Source: Sipunculus nudus (lineage: Eukaryota > Annelida > Sipuncula > Golfingiida > Sipunculidae). Taken from it: a DNA stretch of 64,000 nt. Below the pieces are notes generated by a model. The model was not told the origin of the DNA. It saw only the letters and a list, made by a program, of their open reading frames with translations, and did not search any database. Numbering within the stretch: the stretch's first letter is position 1; each line of letters opens with the position of its first letter. The stretch covers positions 26,647,058 to 26,711,057 of the forward strand of contig CM049310.1 in NCBI GenBank assembly GCA_026874595.1, written 5' to 3'. Positions 51,362-57,300 of this stretch are shown piece by piece. A program made the translations under genes and the position numbers.

Positions 51362-54300
51362 TATATATAAATTATAATATGCAAGAAAAGGATAAATTAA
51401 TATCCATATAATTTCATAAATATATTATAATACATTGTCCAACAATCAGATTTTTTTTACAAAATTATTTTGAATAAAAATATACCCTAATTCATGTTCT
51501 AGGTGCTTTTCTGAACATATTGATATGTTAGAAGCCTTATCTTGATTATGGAGTTTTATTGTTTTTTTTGGTGTAAAGTCCATCTCCAGGAGAAATATCT
51601 ATCCATAGAGCCTTTTTTGAACCCAGTATGTTCTGGGTCAGACAGTTTTGTGGCAATCTGCAAAAATTAATTACCATACTTTTAAAATTCTGCACTTTTC
51701 TGAAAATTTGTAAAAACTTCTGCAAACTTAAAAAAAAGTCATGTATACTGGCTCCTTGCATTTGCAGTTTCTTGATTTAAGGAAATATTTCTTAAAATGA
51801 TATAAATGACAATGAAAGCTGCAACCTCATAAAAACAAGGAAAATTTTCTTGTCTATGTCAGGTTATGGCTACAAAACAAGAAATTAATTTTTTGCAGTG
51901 TACCCCCTGAATTTTCCAGGAAGTTCTGTTATTCGTTTGTGCCTGATACCCTCTGTAGGAGTAACTTGATAAGTTATAACTTATAACATCATTTGAAGAT
52001 TTTTTTTTTTGTGAATTTCTCATGAGGAAGAATTAAGGTCATTCATACTTTCATTCAGACTTTTACCCATGTATTCTACATAAGAAATTACATAGCTTGA
52101 TGCATATATTTGTACCTCACATTCGTAGTTTCCTGGTGTAAGGAGATATTTCTTGAAATAAGATATAAGACCTTGAAAGCTGTAACCTCATAGTAAACTT
52201 TTCTTGAATCTAGGAATCTTTCCTAGAAACAAGGAATATTTCCTTATCTAAGTCAGTTTATGGCTACAAACCCAGGATTTAAGAAAATTTTCCTATGAGT
52301 TTACTTGTTTCAAGAAAATATTTCTCATTTCAAGGAAAATTAACTTGGTTAAGTAAGGGATTTTTTGCAGTGTAACACAGTATTTTTTGGTGGTATTAAA
52401 ACATTTGTAACATAATATATTTTTGAAATGAGCAATGAACGTACAACTTCTGCTCTGCCATATAATGTGAGGTTTCTACATTTCCATAATGATAATGTAG
52501 ATTGTAAACTATTTTCAACTTTCTTAAAATTTTCTTTATGTACAATATCTTTATTATATGAAAACCAGATTCCAAGTATTTTCATACATGATTTTGTCAA
52601 GTCTATCCACCTTAAATTATACACATCATTCACAAATTTCTTCTTTGATCCAATATATGCAGCCTCAGATTTTGCTAGATTTAACTTAAGTGATGAAAAA
52701 TATTCAAAATGTTTGATAACAGAAAGAACCTTGTCCAATGAATCAGTGTTTTTAACAAATATAGTAGTATCATCTGCAAACATGCACATTTTCACCACAG
52801 TATTTCCAATTTGAATTCCATGAATATTTCTATCATTTCTAATCATTATTGCCAATATTTCTATAGCCATTATGAACAAATATGGAGCCAGAGGGTCTCC
52901 CTGCCGGGTTCCTCTATCTAAGTTGAAATAACCAGTTGTATAACCATTGTTTAAAACTGAACTTTGCATATCATGGTGTAAAATATTGACCCACCTAATA
53001 AAATTATTATCAAAACCAAAATATTTCAATGTTGCAAATAAAAAGTCATGTTCTACACTGTCAAAGGCAGCTTCAAGGTCTGCTGCAAATATAATTCCAG
53101 GCTTGTTTTCCACATCAGTATAGTGTAAAACATCCCATATTAGTCTGATAGTTTCTCCTATATATCTCCCTTTGACAAAAGCATACTGATCCGGCTTTAT
53201 TATATCTGAAAGATGTTTTTCTATTCTCATAACTAAAACTTTACTCAGTATCTTAACATCGACATTAAGTAAACTGATAGGTCTCCAGGCATTTAAATGC
53301 TTTAAATCCTTACCTGGTTTAGGTATTAGTTTCACAAGTGCTTGTTTCTGAGAAGTTGTTAGTGAACCAGTATCAAAACTTTCATTCAAACAATCAGTTA
53401 GACATTGTCCCAGTTCACTAAATAATGCTATGTAAAACTCTTTTGTCAGCCCATCATTTCCAGGTGTTTTATTATTTTTCATTCCCTTTAAACATGAAAA
53501 CACTTCAGTTTTTGTAATAAGCTTGCCACATGTCTGTGTCTCTGTCTGTTTTAATTTGCTTTCAAACACAGGGAGATTCTGAAAAAAGTGTGTCAACTCT
53601 GATTTGTTACTCACTGATTTCTTCTTATACTTTTCTATAAAGGATTCCCTAATACATCTCATAATTTCTGTGTGATTTGCTATATCTCTTCCCTTATATG
53701 ACAATATGCGTATTGTAGACCTATTTTTATTACGTTTTTCCAGGTTAAGGAAATATTTTGTACCCCTTTCACCTTCTTGTAACCACTGTGCCCTAGATCT
53801 AACAATAATGCCTCTGGTAACATTATCATAGTATTCTTGCAGTTTTTGTTTTAATTCACAATATAACTCCTGTGATTCAGGATTCCCTTCACTCTGTATA
53901 GCCCCTTCCATTTCAGATACCTTCATTTCCAAGTTTATACCATATTCTTCACGATTTTTAGCTTTAGCTTTACTGTATTTGATGGTGTATTCCCTTATCT
54001 TATATTTCAAATATTCCCATATACCTTGGGCTGTTATCGTATTTACCTCTTCTTTCCATTCATTTATTTTACTTTTCACATTTTTTATATAATCTGTGTC
54101 ATTTAGCAAATCATTATTCATACACCAGTGTGCAGGTCCCGATTTTGTTTCTTTCGCTATATCAACTTTCAGCACCACTGCTGAATGGTCCATGTTAACA
54201 CTCGGTATAATTTCACAACTTGAAACATAACATAGTAGGGTATCAGACACCAAAAAATAATCAAGTCTCCTCTGAATAAAGGGTGTGGTTGAGCGCCAAG

Positions 54301-57300
54301 TATAAGCTTTTACAAAATCATTTTTTATGCGCCATACATCACACAGATTTAATGCTTCCATTATATTAACAATCTTATTAACTGAATTATGTTTAACACT
54401 TAACCTTCCTCCATCAGCATCTTGTTCAGTGAGGTGTACATTAAAATCTCCTCCCCATATAACTTCCACGTATGAATCCCTGAGAATTTTATCTATTTGC
54501 TGAGAGACAGTTTCGTAAAATTTAATTTGTTGACTTTCAAAATTTGGTGCATACGTGTTTACCAGGATACAGTGCAACCCTTCAATTTCACATTCCACTA
54601 TAATATATCTACCTTTATCATCTATAGTTTTACTAAGCTCCTTGAAATCAACATTTTTTCCAATTAGAATACATACTCCGCATGACTTTGTATTACCAAA
54701 AGAAAGATACATTTCACCTCGCCATTGTTTTGACCAAACATTTTCATCTTGTTTTACACAATGACACTCTTGTAAAAAACAGACTCCTTTATGTGACTGA
54801 TGTTTCACCATCCAATTGAAAATTTGTCTTCTTTTTACATAATTCCTTAGTCCTCGTACATTTAGTGAGAGGATTTGAAATGTAAACTTATTTACCATAA
54901 ATTGTATAAACAATATATAACACTCAAAATAACAGGGGTTTTCTTGTCATTATAACATATTGTTTTCTTTCTCTCTACAATCCATAAGTAAAATATCATA
55001 AGTATTATACCTGTATATTCAAAGTCACTGGCCTTCAAATTAACACATATACAAATTGGACACATATAATTCATTACAGATATCAGGTCATTTAATGCCT
55101 GGCAGTATACATATATAAAAAATAACATGGACCATCACTCCGCTTTTGGTAAATCTGTCAAAGGTTCACCATATCTTACTGTATGAATGTTTCCCTCCAT
55201 ATCTTTAACAAATATCTTGCCATCCCAAGTCCATGCATCTGTTACTCTGGCATCAATTCTCACTCTATTGTACAATTCATGTAACTCTCTACACAAATCA
55301 TCCACTATTACTATCCCAGTGTTTTTTAATTGCCTTCTCTCTTTCATCACTAATATTTTAACATCCCGTCTGACAAACTTCACAATGATTGCCCTGGGTT
55401 TACTATCATGTTTGTTTCTGTTATACTTTCCAGCAAGGTGAGCAGCATCAATATCTTTGGGATCAACTTCAAACCCAAGTTTTTCTCTACACAGCTTTTG
55501 TACTGTTTCTGAACAGTTTTCACCCCCTTTATGCCCATGACCCCTTTTCTGAACACCAAATATTCTTGTGTTTGATTTTCTTGAGTACTGCTCAAGTTCA
55601 ATGTTTTTTTTCATTGCCTCTTTAATCTCACTGTTTGATTTACCATTTTGCTCTTCAAGCTCACTCATTTTACCATTTAGTTTTTCTATATCAGTTTTTA
55701 ATTGTTTATTCTCTGTCTCTAGGGTTAATACCTTTGCTTCCAATAATTCCACTGTTTTTTCATACTTTTGTGTAATTTTTCTGACCAATTTTGTCTCCAA
55801 ATCATCTAACATCTTTCTCAATGCTTCTTTAGTGATACCTGCCATTTCTCCTGTTTTTGACTTTATTTTAGTTTGAACTGAATGGAATTTTTTATTCTGA
55901 GGACTAACTGGAGAGTTTGAAGAGGAACTTGATAATTCTGCTCTCTGTCTTTTTGGATTGCCACTCATTACAAATAACAAGCACAGAACATTGAAGAGTG
56001 AATATTGTTACATTGTCAACTGCCAGGCATTCAGCTCAGCTTAGCTACACATTATAATGGCACAAACAAAGTTTAAACCTGTTGACCCGAATGTCGAGAG
56101 ACCTGGTGCACATGGTCGACTGACCAGTGTGAAAAGACTCAAATGATTATGTAACAGTTACTATGGTTCAAATGCAAAAGGTAGCTTGAACAGATAAACA
56201 AAATTCCAAATTTATAATTAAAAGAAAAAGTACTTCCCTTTTTGTTGTACTTTCTAGGTATTCCAAATCTCTGAGTAGTTATCTGGTTTTCTACCACTTT
56301 TCAATCATCTACATGAAATATTTCTCTACCAAAATCAACTTTCTTTGGGAGAGCAACAAATGTGTGTCTGCTCCCTTCCTTGCACCAAGCCTCTCCAATT
56401 TTAACCCATTTATTCCCACTGAAATTACAAGGATTCCCACAATTACACATGGTCTCATCAGAAAAAAAAAAACTTGAATGTAGTGGTGTGCCAATTGATC
56501 TATTAAATCAGTGATGGTCATTTTCTTTCAAAATTGGTTAAATCGATTTCTATTTTTGCATAATCCATTTAAATAACTAGACATTTCTTGGCACCGCTGG
56601 TGCCATAGTATCGCCAGACAAATGAGGTTTTGTGGTATTTTGTTGATATAATGTGATGTATTTGTATTTTAGCAATGAATGTGAGAAACATTTGTACAAA
56701 ATATAGGAATATTTTGGATTGGGAAGGACAATTGATCAAAGGGTTTTTGACTTATAATGCTCACAGTGCTATCAAGTGGCCCTTTTTAAGATATTCATGA
56801 TTTTGTTTTTCACCAAATATGGGAATATTTAAGGTCAAGGTCACTTTCATAGTCACGGTCATGACCCCAAATCAATAAACTGCATTCCAAAATATCCAAC
56901 ATTTGAAAAAAAAATTAAATTTAAAAAAATTAAATTAAATTAAATTAAATTTTAAAATTAAATTTAAAATTAATTATACCTCATTCCATAAACCATATCT
57001 ATATACATGCATAACATGAAAGAAATCTGTCCATTACTGTTTGACTTATAATGCTCACAGTATATACTGTCAAGTGGCAATGATGGGGTATTCAAAGGCG
57101 CAAAAAACAAGAACAGGACAACAGGTGGCGCCACCTATCTTCTGCAAAAGACAAAACTATCCAAGATCTTCCGTCAACTTGATTTTTGGACCAATCCATG
57201 CATCCGTTTTTAAGATATTCATGATTTTATGTGATTTTCACCATATATGGTAATATTCAAGGTCAAAGCCACTCTCAAAGGAAAGGTCATGACCCCAATT

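Larger units (their letters stand above)
45816..52372. mobile_element. TIR DNA element (6.56 kb) inserted in LINE ORF2, TA duplication
   Basis: Left end CACTGCAAAAAATAACTTAC, right end inverted CACTGCAAAAAATCCCTTAC; both continue with a TTAA-type match. TA flanks both sides (45814-45815 and 52373-52374), and taking one TA away restores the LINE reading frame, so the boundaries are exact. CACTG ends with a 2-bp duplication fit animal EnSpm/CACTA (CMC) elements; Tc1/mariner is the alternative because of TA. No transposase was recognised. A family B copy is nested inside (46995-49425). Confidence 0.8.
44361..56396 (-). mobile_element. L1/Tx1-type LINE, near full length, split by a DNA element
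   Basis: Minus-strand element with a 5' UTR (55981-56396), ORF1 (55135-55980), ORF2 in two parts (52375-54913 and 44536-45815), a 3' UTR and a poly(A) tail (T run at 44361-44376). It is flanked by a perfect 14-bp target duplication. Without the 6.6-kb insertion (45816-52372) it is about 5.5 kb, the size of an intact L1-like element. It inserted in the RFC1 intron in the same direction as the gene. Confidence 0.93.

Noticed and set aside
52428-52814. 128-residue plus-strand frame opposite the LINE
   Set aside because: Antisense to the RT domain of ORF2; no domain and no support.
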